Below are positions 8,653 through 18,061 of a stretch of 64,000 bases of DNA, one piece after another (position 1 is the stretch's first letter; each line of letters opens with the position of its first letter). Position numbers and translations under genes: made by a program. The stretch is taken from contig CAZJHX010000004.1 in the NCBI GenBank assembly GCA_964545715.1, forward strand, positions 1-64,000, read 5' to 3'. The notes under the pieces were generated by a model. It saw only the letters and a list, made by a program, of their open reading frames with translations, did not search any database and had not been told where the DNA came from. This DNA is from CAZJHX01 sp964545715 (GTDB lineage Bacteria; Myxococcota_A; UBA9042; GCA-2863065).

Positions 8653-9785
8653 GGCGCCACCCGGCGGTCCAGCGGGTCGGGCAGAATACGGTCCGCCGAC
8701 ACGTGGTGCACGGCCTCGGCCAACGCGTGAGCCGCGGCAAGCTTCATCGGCCCGTCGATCGCGGTCGCGCCGGCGTCCAGCGCCCCACGGAAGATGCCCG
8801 GGAAGGCCAGCACGTTGTTGACTTGATTGGGGAAGTCGCTCCGCCCCGTCCCGACGATGGCCGCCCCGGCCTCGCGCGCCACGTCCGGCATGATCTCCGG
8901 AATCGGGTTGGCCATCGCCAAGATGATCGGGTCCTTGGCCATGCGGCGGATGTCATCGCCGTCCAGCAGGCCGCCGCGGGACACGCCGATGAAGACGTCT
9001 ACGCCCTCCAGCACCTCTTTGAGCGTACCGCTGCGACTGTCCTTGTTCGACCAGGCCAGTACGTCCTGCTTGACCTGGCTGAGCCCCTGTCGCCCTTTGT
9101 GAATGGCGCCCTTTGAGTCGCACACGATCACGTCCGCCACAGGCACACACACGGTGGGATCAAAGCTCACGCACCGCAGCAGCTGAGCGATCGCGAGCCC
9201 TGCCGCTCCCGCGCCGCTGATGACCACGCGCATCTCCTCCAGCGGTCGCCCGAGCACCCGCGAGGAGTTCAGCAGCGCCGCCAACAACACGATGGCGGTG
9301 CCGTGCTGATCGTCGTGAAACACCGGGATCCCCAGGTCCTGCAGGCGGGCCTCGATCTCAAAGCAGCGCGGCGATGAGATGTCCTCCAGGTTGATGCCCC
9401 CGAAGACCGGCGCGATGCGGCGCACCGTCTCCACGATCTCGTCGGCGTCCTGGGTGTCCAAGCAGATCGGCCAGGCGTCGATGTCCGCAAACTTCTTGAA
9501 CAGGATCGCCTTGCCTTCCATGACGGGAATGGCGGCCAGCGGCCCGATATTGCCCAGCCCGAGCACCGCTGAGCCGTCCGACACGATAGCCACAGAGTTG
9601 CGCTTGATGGTCAGGTCGCGCGCCCGCGCCGGGTTCTCCGCAATCGCCTCGCAGGGGCGCGCCACACCGGGCGTATAGGCCAGCGAGAGGTCGTCGCGCG
9701 TCTCGATGGGCACCTTGCTGACCACGCCCAGCTTGCCGCGCAGCTGTTCATGAACGATGAGTGAGCGTTCGAAGAAGTCGGTCAC
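8613..9785 (-). CDS. NAD(P)-dependent malic enzyme (oxaloacetate-decarboxylating)
   Basis: Converts malate to pyruvate and CO2 with reduction of NAD(P)+. The 390-residue length matches the short bacterial single-domain form without the phosphotransacetylase extension. The GTG start (9785) has AGGAG nine bases upstream. The N-terminal malic domain shows SLAYTPGVARPC, SDGSAVLGLGNIGP, GKAILFKKFADIDAW and FHDDQHGTAIV with the catalytic Tyr, Lys and metal-binding acids. The NAD-binding half starts with VVISGAGAAGLAIA. Cofactor preference (NAD or NADP) is uncertain. It is divergent from the membrane protein at 9811 and convergent with the molybdopterin enzyme, so it is probably transcribed alone. 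Confidence 0.95.
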   Translation of the reverse strand: MTDFFERSLIVHEQLRGKLGVVSKVPIETRDDLSLAYTPGVARPCEAIAENPARARDLTIKRNSVAIVSDGSAVLGLGNIGPLAAIPVMEGKAILFKKFADIDAWPICLDTQDADEIVETVRRIAPVFGGINLEDISSPRCFEIEARLQDLGIPVFHDDQHGTAIVLLAALLNSSRVLGRPLEEMRVVISGAGAAGLAIAQLLRCVSFDPTVCVPVADVIVCDSKGAIHKGRQGLSQVKQDVLAWSNKDSRSGTLKEVLEGVDVFIGVSRGGLLDGDDIRRMAKDPIILAMANPIPEIMPDVAREAGAAIVGTGRSDFPNQVNNVLAFPGIFRGALDAGATAIDGPMKLAAAHALAEAVHHVSADRILPDPLDRRVAPQVAEAVKRAALK

Positions 9786-9810
9786 GTACGGGGGCTCCTG
9801 GCTTGTGCGA

Positions 9811-11922
9811 ATGGCCGGACCATATCATCTTAGGCCCGTGCTCGCCGTTTTGGGATACCTGCTGATCGCCCTCGTCGCGTTCGCGTTGCCGGGCTGGCTG
9901 CTCGCTCGGGCGCTGCGTCCTGACGACCTCGGCCTGGAGCGCCTGCTGGTCGCTGCCACCGCCGGGCCGATGGTCGTCGGCTGGCTGCTGGTCGCCATCG
10001 GCATCGGCACCGACACGCACATGAGCCGCACGCACCTCGTTGGCATCGCGCTGGTGCTGTCGGCTGCGCTCACGGCTTGGAAGTGGGCAGACCTGCGCGG
10101 CGCTCGACCACGCGTCTCCCTGAGCCGCGCCGACGTGATCGCCGTCGGGCTCGCGCTGGTCGTCGGGCTCTTGTTTCTGGTCCACTACGACCGCGATCTC
10201 TTTCAGTTCAACTGCATCAACCGCGCCGCCTCTCTCGTGCTGGGCGCCACCCGCGCGCCGGATTGGGCGACCGGGACCTACATCCTGGACGGCAACCACA
10301 ACGTACGGCTGGGCAACGTCTGCTTCGTGGCCCCGGCGTTTGTGGCCTTCGACTTCCCCGGGCCGCGCATTCTCTACGCCTGGATCGGGGCGCTGCTGTT
10401 CGGCTGGGGCGTGCTGTTGGGTCGCCGCGTGCTCTCAAACCCGGCCGCGCCGTTGGCGCTGGGCGCGTTGCTGGCCCTCAACCCCTACGTCCTGGCGATC
10501 CCGATCATCGACGAGAATCTGCTGGCCTGCCTGCTGGTCACAGTCCTGCTGGCCGAGCTCGCCGCCAAGCACCGCAGCGCCGTGTGGCTGGGCCTCGTAT
10601 TCGGATACCTGGTCGGCGTGCGGCACATCACGTTGCTGTTGGCCCCCGGCTTGCTGTGGGCCTTTCATCGCGGCCGTCCGACGCGCCGGCGCTGGCTCGC
10701 GCTCGTCGGCGCCACGGCCGCAGTCGGCCTGTTGTGGGCCGTCCATCATCAACGCGTGTTCGGCAGCCCGTTCGTCTTCGAATCGTTCGAGGAGTATCAC
10801 CGGGACTTCCCGCACAGCTTTCTGGGCCTGGAGTTCGGCTTTCGCGGCCTCTTGAATGCCCCCTTCAACGACCGCCTGGTCCGCACGCCGTACAACGCCT
10901 ATCCGGTCTTTGCGCTCATGGTGTTGTGGGTGCTGAACCGCTTCGGGCTGCTGCTCTCCGCGCTCGCGCCGCTCGGCGCCTGGCGATTGAGGGACGCGCG
11001 CCCCAGCACGTGGGTCCTGGTCGCTGCCGTCACTCCGCTGCTCGCGATGCTCGGGGTCCTGGAGAACGCCATGCAGCCCAACAAGCTGGGCATGATCCTG
11101 GCCGTCGTGCCGTGCCTGGCGCTGGCCATCGTCGCAGGCGGTGAGGCGGTGGCAGCCGGCGGCAAGCGCCTGGTCATCGCCTGGGCCGTGTCCGTCGCCG
11201 TTCTGGCGGGTATCCAGCTGGGCCTCTCCAAGTGGGATGTCCCTGCCGACGCGCGCGTCTACTCGCTGGAGGACGCCGTGCGGGTCGAGCGGCCCGAGTA
11301 CCTCGAATGGGAGCGCACGCACCTGGTCAGACACAACCTGCTGCCTGACATGCGGCGCGTCGCTGAATACAGCCCGTTCGAGCCCGCGCGCAAGCTGCGA
11401 GACCTGGTCTCGGACCTGACCGCCAGCACCGACATCACGCCCAACCCACGCGTTCTGCAGCCGCCGCTGGACGCGAACGCCAATCCGGTGCTGATCACCC
11501 TCGATCTCAGCAAGCCTCTCGTCGGCCGCGACGACTGGGTGAGCCTGGCCGCGCGCCGCCCTGACTTTCGTCTAAGTCCTGTCGCGGGCCGGCGCAAGAT
11601 GACGTTCGCCCTGCCGCAGCCCATGTGGTCGGACCTGCCCGCACGTATCGCTGTCGCTGCGGATCCCCCGGCCGGCACAGTGCAGCTGGTCCTGGAGTTC
11701 GGCGCGCCGGCCCTGTTCGAGGACCTGCTGCCCGAGACCGAGACCACAGCGGGCGCTCCGCTGGCCGAGACCAGCTTCACGGTCGCCGTGCCGCCCCGAA
11801 CGCGCATCATCGTTACCGAGGTCGTGGCGGACCACTTCTCGCGTTACTACCGCTGGTGGATCACCGCCGATCCGGAAAAGACGCGGCTCTCGACAGAGCC
11901 GACCGTCGTCTTCACGAATTAG
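9811..11922 (+). CDS. Polytopic membrane protein, possible GT39-like glycosyltransferase
   Basis: About 703 residues. The frame is open from 9757, which would overlap the divergent malic enzyme gene, so ATG 9811 or GTG 9838 is more likely. The first 480 residues are roughly ten hydrophobic helices separated by short loops; the last 220 are soluble with a beta-rich pattern. The first large loop after helix 4 has YDRDLFQFNCINRA and later GNHNVRLGN, which recalls the acidic first periplasmic loop of GT-C (dolichyl-phosphate-mannose type) transferases. I find no decisive catalytic DE pair, so that remains a guess. Its stop codon abuts the convergent L,D-transpeptidase stop with no gap. Confidence 0.8.
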   Translation: MAGPYHLRPVLAVLGYLLIALVAFALPGWLLARALRPDDLGLERLLVAATAGPMVVGWLLVAIGIGTDTHMSRTHLVGIALVLSAALTAWKWADLRGARPRVSLSRADVIAVGLALVVGLLFLVHYDRDLFQFNCINRAASLVLGATRAPDWATGTYILDGNHNVRLGNVCFVAPAFVAFDFPGPRILYAWIGALLFGWGVLLGRRVLSNPAAPLALGALLALNPYVLAIPIIDENLLACLLVTVLLAELAAKHRSAVWLGLVFGYLVGVRHITLLLAPGLLWAFHRGRPTRRRWLALVGATAAVGLLWAVHHQRVFGSPFVFESFEEYHRDFPHSFLGLEFGFRGLLNAPFNDRLVRTPYNAYPVFALMVLWVLNRFGLLLSALAPLGAWRLRDARPSTWVLVAAVTPLLAMLGVLENAMQPNKLGMILAVVPCLALAIVAGGEAVAAGGKRLVIAWAVSVAVLAGIQLGLSKWDVPADARVYSLEDAVRVERPEYLEWERTHLVRHNLLPDMRRVAEYSPFEPARKLRDLVSDLTASTDITPNPRVLQPPLDANANPVLITLDLSKPLVGRDDWVSLAARRPDFRLSPVAGRRKMTFALPQPMWSDLPARIAVAADPPAGTVQLVLEFGAPALFEDLLPETETTAGAPLAETSFTVAVPPRTRIIVTEVVADHFSRYYRWWITADPEKTRLSTEPTVVFTN

Positions 11923-13866
11923 CTATTTCTTGTAGTTCCGCGGCGCCGGCTTGCCAGCCTGGTACCACTCGTCGACCTTGGACTTGGGCACGATCGGCAC
12001 CCAGCTCGGGCGCAGCGTCGGGTCGCCCCAACGGATCTTGGTGCGCGGCGGCATCTTGCCCGCCCGGTACGCCTTGTCGTAGCCGTAGACGTCCGTGAGG
12101 AAGGTCGGGCGCCCCGCGGCGTCGATGTCGACCGTGACGTACTCGGTCATCAGGTCCACCGGCTCTTTCAAGCTCATGCCGCGCTGTGTCTTCTCCAGCT
12201 TGAAGCCGCGCGAGATGTCCGGGTGCTCGTAGCCGTCTTTGTGCAGCAGCCAGCGGGCGAAGCCGACCGCCTCGTGGACGCGGACGCAGCCGTGGCTGAA
12301 GTCGCGGCGCAGCTTGCGAAAGAGCAGGCGCTTGTCGGTGTCGTGCAGGAAGATGGCGTTGGACTTCTCCAGCAGAAACTTCACCTTGCCCAGCACGTTG
12401 CCCGGGCCAAAGCCCTGCACGTAGACGCTGCGCCCGTTGGGCAGAGTCTTGAGCGAGATGTTGTTCTTCTCGAGCCACTGCGGATCCTTCTCCATCTTGC
12501 CGACCATCTCGCCCTTGGAGACGCGCTCGGGCAGCATCCACGCCGGGTTGATGACGACCTTGTACAGCCGCGTGGTGAAGAGCCTGGTGCGGTTGAGGTG
12601 ACCCTGGATCAGCGCCTGCTTGTCGTCGTCCAGGCGGTTGGTGCCCACGATGACCTTGTGGCGCTTGATGATCTCGCCGTTCTCCACCGCGACCATCGTA
12701 AACGCCGGGATGTTGACGCGCAGGTGGTACGGGTTCATCTCCCACACCCGCGACTCCCGCAGGCGCTGCAGGGCCAGCTCGATCTGCTGGACGCGGCGCG
12801 CCATCGAGACGTTCATGCTGCGGATTGTGCCCGAGAAGACAAAGCCCTCGTCCTCCAGCTCATGGGTGCGCTGGTAGGTCTGTACAGCGGCCAGCACGTC
12901 CTCGTCGTAGGCGCCGTCCGAGGGGCCCGAGTACAGCCCCTCGCACTTGAGGCGATCCTGCAGCTGCACCACAAAGCGGCCCTTGGACTTGGGGCGGATC
13001 TTCAGGCTGGGGTCGATGGCTTTGCAGCCGCCCGCCGCCGCGAACCCGCGATAGCGCTTCAAAGCGGCGATCATCGGGTGATAATTGGGGTGCGGCGGGT
13101 CGATCAGCGCCGTTGCCGCAGTCTCAGAGTCGGCCGTCGCGAACTCATGCGCCAGCGCAAAGATCTGGTCCAGGGACTCCTTGTGGTCCACCACTTTGCG
13201 TTCGGGCCGCAGCCCCCTCTTGAACGGGCCCGTGCGCTTGACGAAGCGGTACTCCAGAACCAGTCGCACCAGCACGGTGCCCAGCGCCGCCTCCGCCTTG
13301 GCGGCCGCCGTCTCGTCGGTGGTGCCGGCTTTGACCAGACCCGTCACCACCAGTGGCTTGTACGGCGTGGTGTCGACCGCGTGCGCATCCAGCGCAGCCA
13401 GCCGGTTCAGGACCCACTGTCCGGCCGGCGTCGGGCCGTCGGTTGTGAACAGCGCGCCCGTGCCGATGGTGTCGTGCAGTTTGATGCGCAGCGGCTGCAG
13501 CCACGTGTCTTCGTAGACCGCGCCGGCCAGCGCCTTGGACATGCCCTTGCGCTGCAGCGGTGCGGCCTTGGGCTCGGGCTCCGCGTCCTGACCGCCTTTA
13601 ATCGACGCCGATCCGGCTCCAGTCGCGTCTTTTGGCGACGGCGCATTGGCCGTGGGTGCGCCCCCGGCGGCCGGCGCTTGTGGCTTGACCTTGATCGGGG
13701 CCTGCACGACGGCGTCCTGTGGGTCGTCGGCAGAAGCCGGTGGATTGTTGGCGTCCCTGAACACCAGCGCGCCGATGACCAGACCGACCAGCAGCCCGGC
13801 CACACCGACGCCGATCAGCTGCTCAACAGGCGCCTTCGGACGCGGGCTCGGGGAGGCCTCACTCAT
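11923..13866 (-). CDS. L,D-transpeptidase (YkuD) with peptidoglycan-binding domain, YcbB/LdtD-like
   Basis: 647 residues from ATG 13866; a longer open frame to 14019 runs into the divergent gene's leader and was not used. A short cytoplasmic tail is followed by one membrane helix (about residues 17-38), an Ala/Pro-rich periplasmic linker, then a peptidoglycan-binding-like repeat (LQDRLKCEGLYSGPSDGAYD). The catalytic YkuD domain follows (VNIPAFTMVAVENGE, FLHDTDKRLLF, SHGCVRVHEAVGF with catalytic Cys near residue 527). The HDT and SHGCVR motifs are intact. The family forms 3-3 crosslinks in peptidoglycan or attaches lipoproteins to it. The domain order matches the large YcbB group rather than the small ErfK group. 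It is inner-membrane anchored and acts in the periplasm. Confidence 0.93.
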   Translation of the reverse strand: MSEASPSPRPKAPVEQLIGVGVAGLLVGLVIGALVFRDANNPPASADDPQDAVVQAPIKVKPQAPAAGGAPTANAPSPKDATGAGSASIKGGQDAEPEPKAAPLQRKGMSKALAGAVYEDTWLQPLRIKLHDTIGTGALFTTDGPTPAGQWVLNRLAALDAHAVDTTPYKPLVVTGLVKAGTTDETAAAKAEAALGTVLVRLVLEYRFVKRTGPFKRGLRPERKVVDHKESLDQIFALAHEFATADSETAATALIDPPHPNYHPMIAALKRYRGFAAAGGCKAIDPSLKIRPKSKGRFVVQLQDRLKCEGLYSGPSDGAYDEDVLAAVQTYQRTHELEDEGFVFSGTIRSMNVSMARRVQQIELALQRLRESRVWEMNPYHLRVNIPAFTMVAVENGEIIKRHKVIVGTNRLDDDKQALIQGHLNRTRLFTTRLYKVVINPAWMLPERVSKGEMVGKMEKDPQWLEKNNISLKTLPNGRSVYVQGFGPGNVLGKVKFLLEKSNAIFLHDTDKRLLFRKLRRDFSHGCVRVHEAVGFARWLLHKDGYEHPDISRGFKLEKTQRGMSLKEPVDLMTEYVTVDIDAAGRPTFLTDVYGYDKAYRAGKMPPRTKIRWGDPTLRPSWVPIVPKSKVDEWYQAGKPAPRNYKK

Positions 13867-13958
13867 GCGTTTTTGTATACCGCATGCGTCAAGCTGCGCA
13901 TACCTTTTCCTCAAGTGCCGGATTCCATTTGTCGATACCCACCACGAAGGGGGAAACG

Positions 13959-16900
13959 ATGCGACGAGCGACGGCACAGAGTCTCGGATTTGCACTGTGT
14001 TTGACCATGGCCTGGGCAACCGCCGGTTGCGCGGAGCAGGGCGACCGTGCGCTGCCGTCCCCCAGTGACCGCGTCGCGGACTCCACCGCGCCGGATTGGA
14101 CGCTCGATCTGCCTATCGGTATCGTCACCCAGCTGCAGCCGGTGCCGCAGACGCATCCGGTGGCGCTGATGGTCGAGATCCCCAAAATCATGAAGGCCGT
14201 CGCCGGCGAGCACTGGACCCCGATCGTGGTCAAGGTCATGGACGCATCCGGCGACGAGCTGGGTGAGGAGCACAAGGTGATCGTGACGCTGACCGTCCAG
14301 TCCGCGTCCGGCGCCCTGTCCGGCACCAAGTCCAAGCTTGCCAAGAACGGCGTTGTGGTCTTCAGCGACCTGGCGCACAACGTTGCCGAGGCCGTGCACT
14401 TCAGCGTTCACGCCAGCGGCAAGTACGAGGGCTCAGTCAGCGGCCTGCGCGTTGACGTTGTGGCTGCCGAGGCCGAGCGGTTGGACATCGAGCTGCCGTC
14501 GCGCAGCGTGAAAGCCGGTACGCCGATGGCGACGGCGATCGCCGCGTACGACGCCTTTGGCAACCTGGCCGACAGCTACAGCGGGACCGTCTCCGTGCAC
14601 ACCCTGGCGCCGATGAGCAACGTACCCGCGCCCGTGACCTTTGGCCCCGGCGCCAACGGGCGGGTGACGCTGCCTGCGTCCGTCGTGCTGCGCAAGGTCG
14701 GCACGTGGGCCATCCAGGTGACGGACTTCCGCGCTATGAACATCAAGACGGCTTCCCGGTCCGTGGACGTGCTCCCGGACGACGTGGCGGCGCTGGATAT
14801 TGAGGGTGCGCCCGAGCTTGTCAAAGCCGGCGACCCGTTTGAGATCACCGTGACGGCCCGAGATCAGTACGGCAACCCCGTATTCGGGCACAAAGGGACC
14901 GTGTCAGTCGCCACGACGGATGACAACGGCACGGTTCCATCGAAGCAGGCTCTGTCGCAAGACGGGTCAATTGTAGGCCTGGTGGTGGTTTTGCGAACCG
15001 CAGGGCCTGCGGAGATAAGCGTCACGGATGTTGAGGGGAGTGTTGGGGAGTCTGGTGTCACTGTGGTGGTGATGCCGGCCGAGGCGGCCACCGTTGCATT
15101 TACGGTCTCGCCGTCCAGTGGTGTTGTGGATGCGGCGCTGGTTCCAGCGCCGACAGTGGCAGTTCACGATGCTTTCGGCAATGTGGCGACAGCGCCAACC
15201 CCCGTCACGCTTAGCGTGGCCGGCGGGAAGGCGATCCTGGGAGGGAGTATTGTTGCCATGGCGGTCGGTGGGACCGCCACTTTCACCAGCGTGAGCGCGG
15301 CAACGGAGGCGAGCGCAGTTGCGCTGATCGCCACCGGACCCGGCCTCACCGCGGGCGCCAGCAGCACGTTCGACGTGTTTGCGCCCATCACCGAGTCGCT
15401 GGCCAAGCTGGTCACCGACGACACCGCGCCCGAGTCGCTGCACCTGTATGGGCGCGGCGTGACGGCGACAAGCCGCGTGAGCGGCTTCACCAGCTCGATC
15501 GCGGACCCGGGCGCCCTGTGCCTGGACGACGCAGGCAACTTGTATATCGGGCAGGCGCCAGTGGGCGTGTCCAACCGGCCGATCGTCCGCATCGCCGCCG
15601 ACGACACCGTGACTGCCAGCGCTGCTTCGACCTATCCCGTGGGCCTGTCAGTCGATTCAGACGGCAACGTGCACGTCGCCGGCCGCAGCGAGATTCGTGG
15701 TCCCGTGGAGAGCTTCGACGGCGGCGCTGACCCGGTTTGGGCCGCCATCGCGGACGCCGATCTGGTCGACCTGACCCTCGACGGCGAGCTGATGGTCGCG
15801 TATGTCGCGGACTCCGCCGCCAACGCCGGTCGCGTCATCGAGGTCGACGGCATCACCTACGAGACCCGCGTGCTGATGGCGCCCGGCGAGCCCACCGCCA
15901 TCGCGGTTCACCCACAGTCCCATGACCTGTACGTGGTCACCCGCGGCAGCGGCGAGCTGTACGTCGTTGACACCGGCACCAACAGCGGCGGCCAGGGCGC
16001 CGGCAACACCGTCACCAAGGTCGACAGCTGGGCCGTCGAGCGCGTCGAGGGCATCGAGTTCCATGCCCTGGGCAGCCGCACGATGCTGTACGCCGCCGTC
16101 GAGACTCCCGGCGACGCCGGCATCTCCCGCTGGGATCCCGCTCAGCCCGCACTCGGACTGCAGCCGTGGGCCACCGGCATGCAGGCGACCGCGCCCGTCG
16201 ATCTCGTCTGCGGAGGCGCATCGGGCAGCGACCCGCTCTACGTCTCGACGCGCGACGCCGGCATCCTGGCGTTTACCTGTCACGAGCGCGCTGAGGGCGT
16301 GTCTGAGACCATCGCCGTCTCCGAGACCGGCTACCACATCGACATCGCGGCCACTGTGCCCGCCGCCATCAACCAGGAGCCGACCGCGCTGGCGATCGAT
16401 CCCACGACCGGCGCCCTGGTCGTCGGCTCGGGGGCAGCCGGCAACGCCGCCGGTCCCATCTCGGTGGTGAGCCCCTCGGGCATCGCCGTGGCGGCCGACG
16501 TGGTCTCCGATCCGGACGGCGTGGCGGTCGACTCCAACGGCCGCGTCTACGTCGGCGGCAAAGACAGCATCTGGCGCGCCGACTCGGTGACGGTCTTCGG
16601 TGACGGCGCCGAGTTCACGCACTGGCACGCCACCGGCGGCAACATCGAGGATCTCGTTATCGCCGCCGGTCACGGCGACATCGCCTACGCTGCGCTGCTG
16701 GGCGGCCAGATCGTGCGCATCACTCAGGACAAGAACGCTTCGGTCGTCATCACCGGCAGCCCGGCCGCCGGCGCCTCGCTGGCTGTCGACACCTACGGCG
16801 ACCTGTGGGCCCTCAACGCCGCCGGCGCGCTGACACGCATGGACAAGGACACGCTGGTCTCCTACGCCGTGACCAGCTTTGCGACGCTGGCGCCTGACTA

Positions 16901-17156
16901 CAGCGGACACGGCCGCATGGCGTTCAGCCCGCACGACGGCCGCCTTTACGTAGCGACCGACCTGACCGACCACACGGCGATCACGCGCTGGGACCCGGCC
17001 GCCGACACACTCACCGAGTGGGTGCTGGTCACAGACGGCACGCCGGACGCCGCCAAAAACGAGCCGACCGGCGTGGCCTGGCTGGCGGACGAGCCATGCA
17101 TGTTCTTCTCGTCGCCGTTCACCGGCCACATCCACCGCGTCTGCGAGTGTGACTAA
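13959..17156 (+). CDS. Lipoprotein with Ig-like repeats and NHL/SMP-30-like propeller
   Basis: 1065 residues. ATG 13959 follows a strong GAAGGGGG site and starts a signal peptide with lipobox WATAGC (Cys24); the upstream open frame is leader. Residues about 60-460 contain about four invasin/bacterial Ig-like repeats with the recurring phrase GTPMATAIAAYDAFGN, GDPFEITVTARDQYGN, APTVAVHDAFGN. Residues about 480-1065 form propeller blades (GALCLDDAGNLYIG, GLSVDSDGNVHVAG, GVAVDSNGRVYVGG) typical of NHL/SMP-30-like beta-propellers, ending in VCECD. It is probably an outer-surface binding protein. Codon use in the third and fourth Ig repeats (about 14920-15300) is visibly less GC-rich than around it. 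It overlaps the convergent gene by four bases. Confidence 0.9.
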   Translation: MRRATAQSLGFALCLTMAWATAGCAEQGDRALPSPSDRVADSTAPDWTLDLPIGIVTQLQPVPQTHPVALMVEIPKIMKAVAGEHWTPIVVKVMDASGDELGEEHKVIVTLTVQSASGALSGTKSKLAKNGVVVFSDLAHNVAEAVHFSVHASGKYEGSVSGLRVDVVAAEAERLDIELPSRSVKAGTPMATAIAAYDAFGNLADSYSGTVSVHTLAPMSNVPAPVTFGPGANGRVTLPASVVLRKVGTWAIQVTDFRAMNIKTASRSVDVLPDDVAALDIEGAPELVKAGDPFEITVTARDQYGNPVFGHKGTVSVATTDDNGTVPSKQALSQDGSIVGLVVVLRTAGPAEISVTDVEGSVGESGVTVVVMPAEAATVAFTVSPSSGVVDAALVPAPTVAVHDAFGNVATAPTPVTLSVAGGKAILGGSIVAMAVGGTATFTSVSAATEASAVALIATGPGLTAGASSTFDVFAPITESLAKLVTDDTAPESLHLYGRGVTATSRVSGFTSSIADPGALCLDDAGNLYIGQAPVGVSNRPIVRIAADDTVTASAASTYPVGLSVDSDGNVHVAGRSEIRGPVESFDGGADPVWAAIADADLVDLTLDGELMVAYVADSAANAGRVIEVDGITYETRVLMAPGEPTAIAVHPQSHDLYVVTRGSGELYVVDTGTNSGGQGAGNTVTKVDSWAVERVEGIEFHALGSRTMLYAAVETPGDAGISRWDPAQPALGLQPWATGMQATAPVDLVCGGASGSDPLYVSTRDAGILAFTCHERAEGVSETIAVSETGYHIDIAATVPAAINQEPTALAIDPTTGALVVGSGAAGNAAGPISVVSPSGIAVAADVVSDPDGVAVDSNGRVYVGGKDSIWRADSVTVFGDGAEFTHWHATGGNIEDLVIAAGHGDIAYAALLGGQIVRITQDKNASVVITGSPAAGASLAVDTYGDLWALNAAGALTRMDKDTLVSYAVTSFATLAPDYSGHGRMAFSPHDGRLYVATDLTDHTAITRWDPAADTLTEWVLVTDGTPDAAKNEPTGVAWLADEPCMFFSSPFTGHIHRVCECD

Positions 17157-18043
17157 GGCGCCTGGTCGCCCATCTTCAATGAAAAGCTGACGTCGATGAG
17201 CCGCTGTCCGGCCTCCAAGGTGACGGCCGCGGCGACGCGCTCTCTGGGCGACACCAGCGTGCGATCCTCCCGCACCGGCACCACCGTGTATTGGCCCGGC
17301 GCCAGACCCGAGACCTCATAGCGTCCGTCCGCGTCGACCGGCACTGTCGGCGCGCCCGCCAGCTGTAGCGATAGCTCGCCGATCGCGTGACCGTTCAGCA
17401 CGATGATCCATACGTCTTCGACGGGCTTGCCGTCGCTCTCGCGCGTGATCGTGCCGGCGATGGTCGCGTCCACATCCAACTCAAAGTGCACGGCGGCGCC
17501 CTTCTCCGAGCCGTCGACGCCCTCGATCGCCACGATATATCCGGCTTTGCGCACCGCCAGTGAGCTGAGCGCTCCCCCGGTGTAGGCCTCCAGGACGTAG
17601 CGCCCGTGCCGATCGGTCAGCGTCAGGGTGCTGGTCTCCAGCTGCTCGACGATGCGCTTGTCGGTGGAGGACTGGATGTCGGGATCGTGAAAGAGCGCCC
17701 GGGCCTCGTGCTCCTCCAGGGGCACCCACCACACGTCGGCGCGGGCGACCGGTCTGCCCGCTGTGTCCTTGACCGTCCCGGTAAACCGCACCGGCGGTGG
17801 CAGGGGCGGCTCATCGCTGCGCGTGGCAAGCGCGGGGTGACTCTGACCGGGGAGCTCCGGCTTTTCGAACCGATTGGGCCGGTCGGTCGAGGTGGGGCGG
17901 TCCCCCGGCGGGTCGGGCGCAGGCTGGACGGTCATCACCACCCCCGCCACCAACAGCAGAGCGACGAGCAGTCCGAGGGTCCGCTTGGGACTTGCGATCT
18001 GCGCACTAAAAACGGTCATAGAAGGTGCATCGCTACAATACAC
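17153..18043 (-). CDS. Membrane-anchored protein with carboxypeptidase-regulatory-like domains
   Basis: 296 residues from GTG 18043; ATG 18019 gives the same protein minus eight residues, and neither has a strong ribosome site. A single hydrophobic helix (LGLLVALLLVAGVVM, about residues 23-37) is followed by a Pro/Arg-rich linker. Two beta-sandwich domains follow, recognisable as CarboxypepD_reg-like: FTGTVKDTAGRPVARADV with DRHGRYVLEAYTGG, then IAGTITRESDGKPVEDVWI with DADGRYEVSGLAPGQYTV. These domains are usually structural modules of cell-surface proteins. It is the last gene of the six-gene minus-strand operon, 18 bases after the aldehyde dehydrogenase stop. Confidence 0.82.
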   Translation of the reverse strand: MYCSDAPSMTVFSAQIASPKRTLGLLVALLLVAGVVMTVQPAPDPPGDRPTSTDRPNRFEKPELPGQSHPALATRSDEPPLPPPVRFTGTVKDTAGRPVARADVWWVPLEEHEARALFHDPDIQSSTDKRIVEQLETSTLTLTDRHGRYVLEAYTGGALSSLAVRKAGYIVAIEGVDGSEKGAAVHFELDVDATIAGTITRESDGKPVEDVWIIVLNGHAIGELSLQLAGAPTVPVDADGRYEVSGLAPGQYTVVPVREDRTLVSPRERVAAAVTLEAGQRLIDVSFSLKMGDQAP

Positions 18044-18061
18044 CGTAATTGGCGTCAGTGC

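Noticed and set aside
9757..9811. Upstream extension of the polytopic membrane protein to ATG 9757
   Set aside because: It would overlap the divergent malic enzyme coding region and add residues unlike a membrane-protein N-terminus.
12223..14004. 593-codon plus-strand frame opposite the L,D-transpeptidase
   Set aside because: Antisense to intact YkuD motifs; biased composition and no family resemblance.
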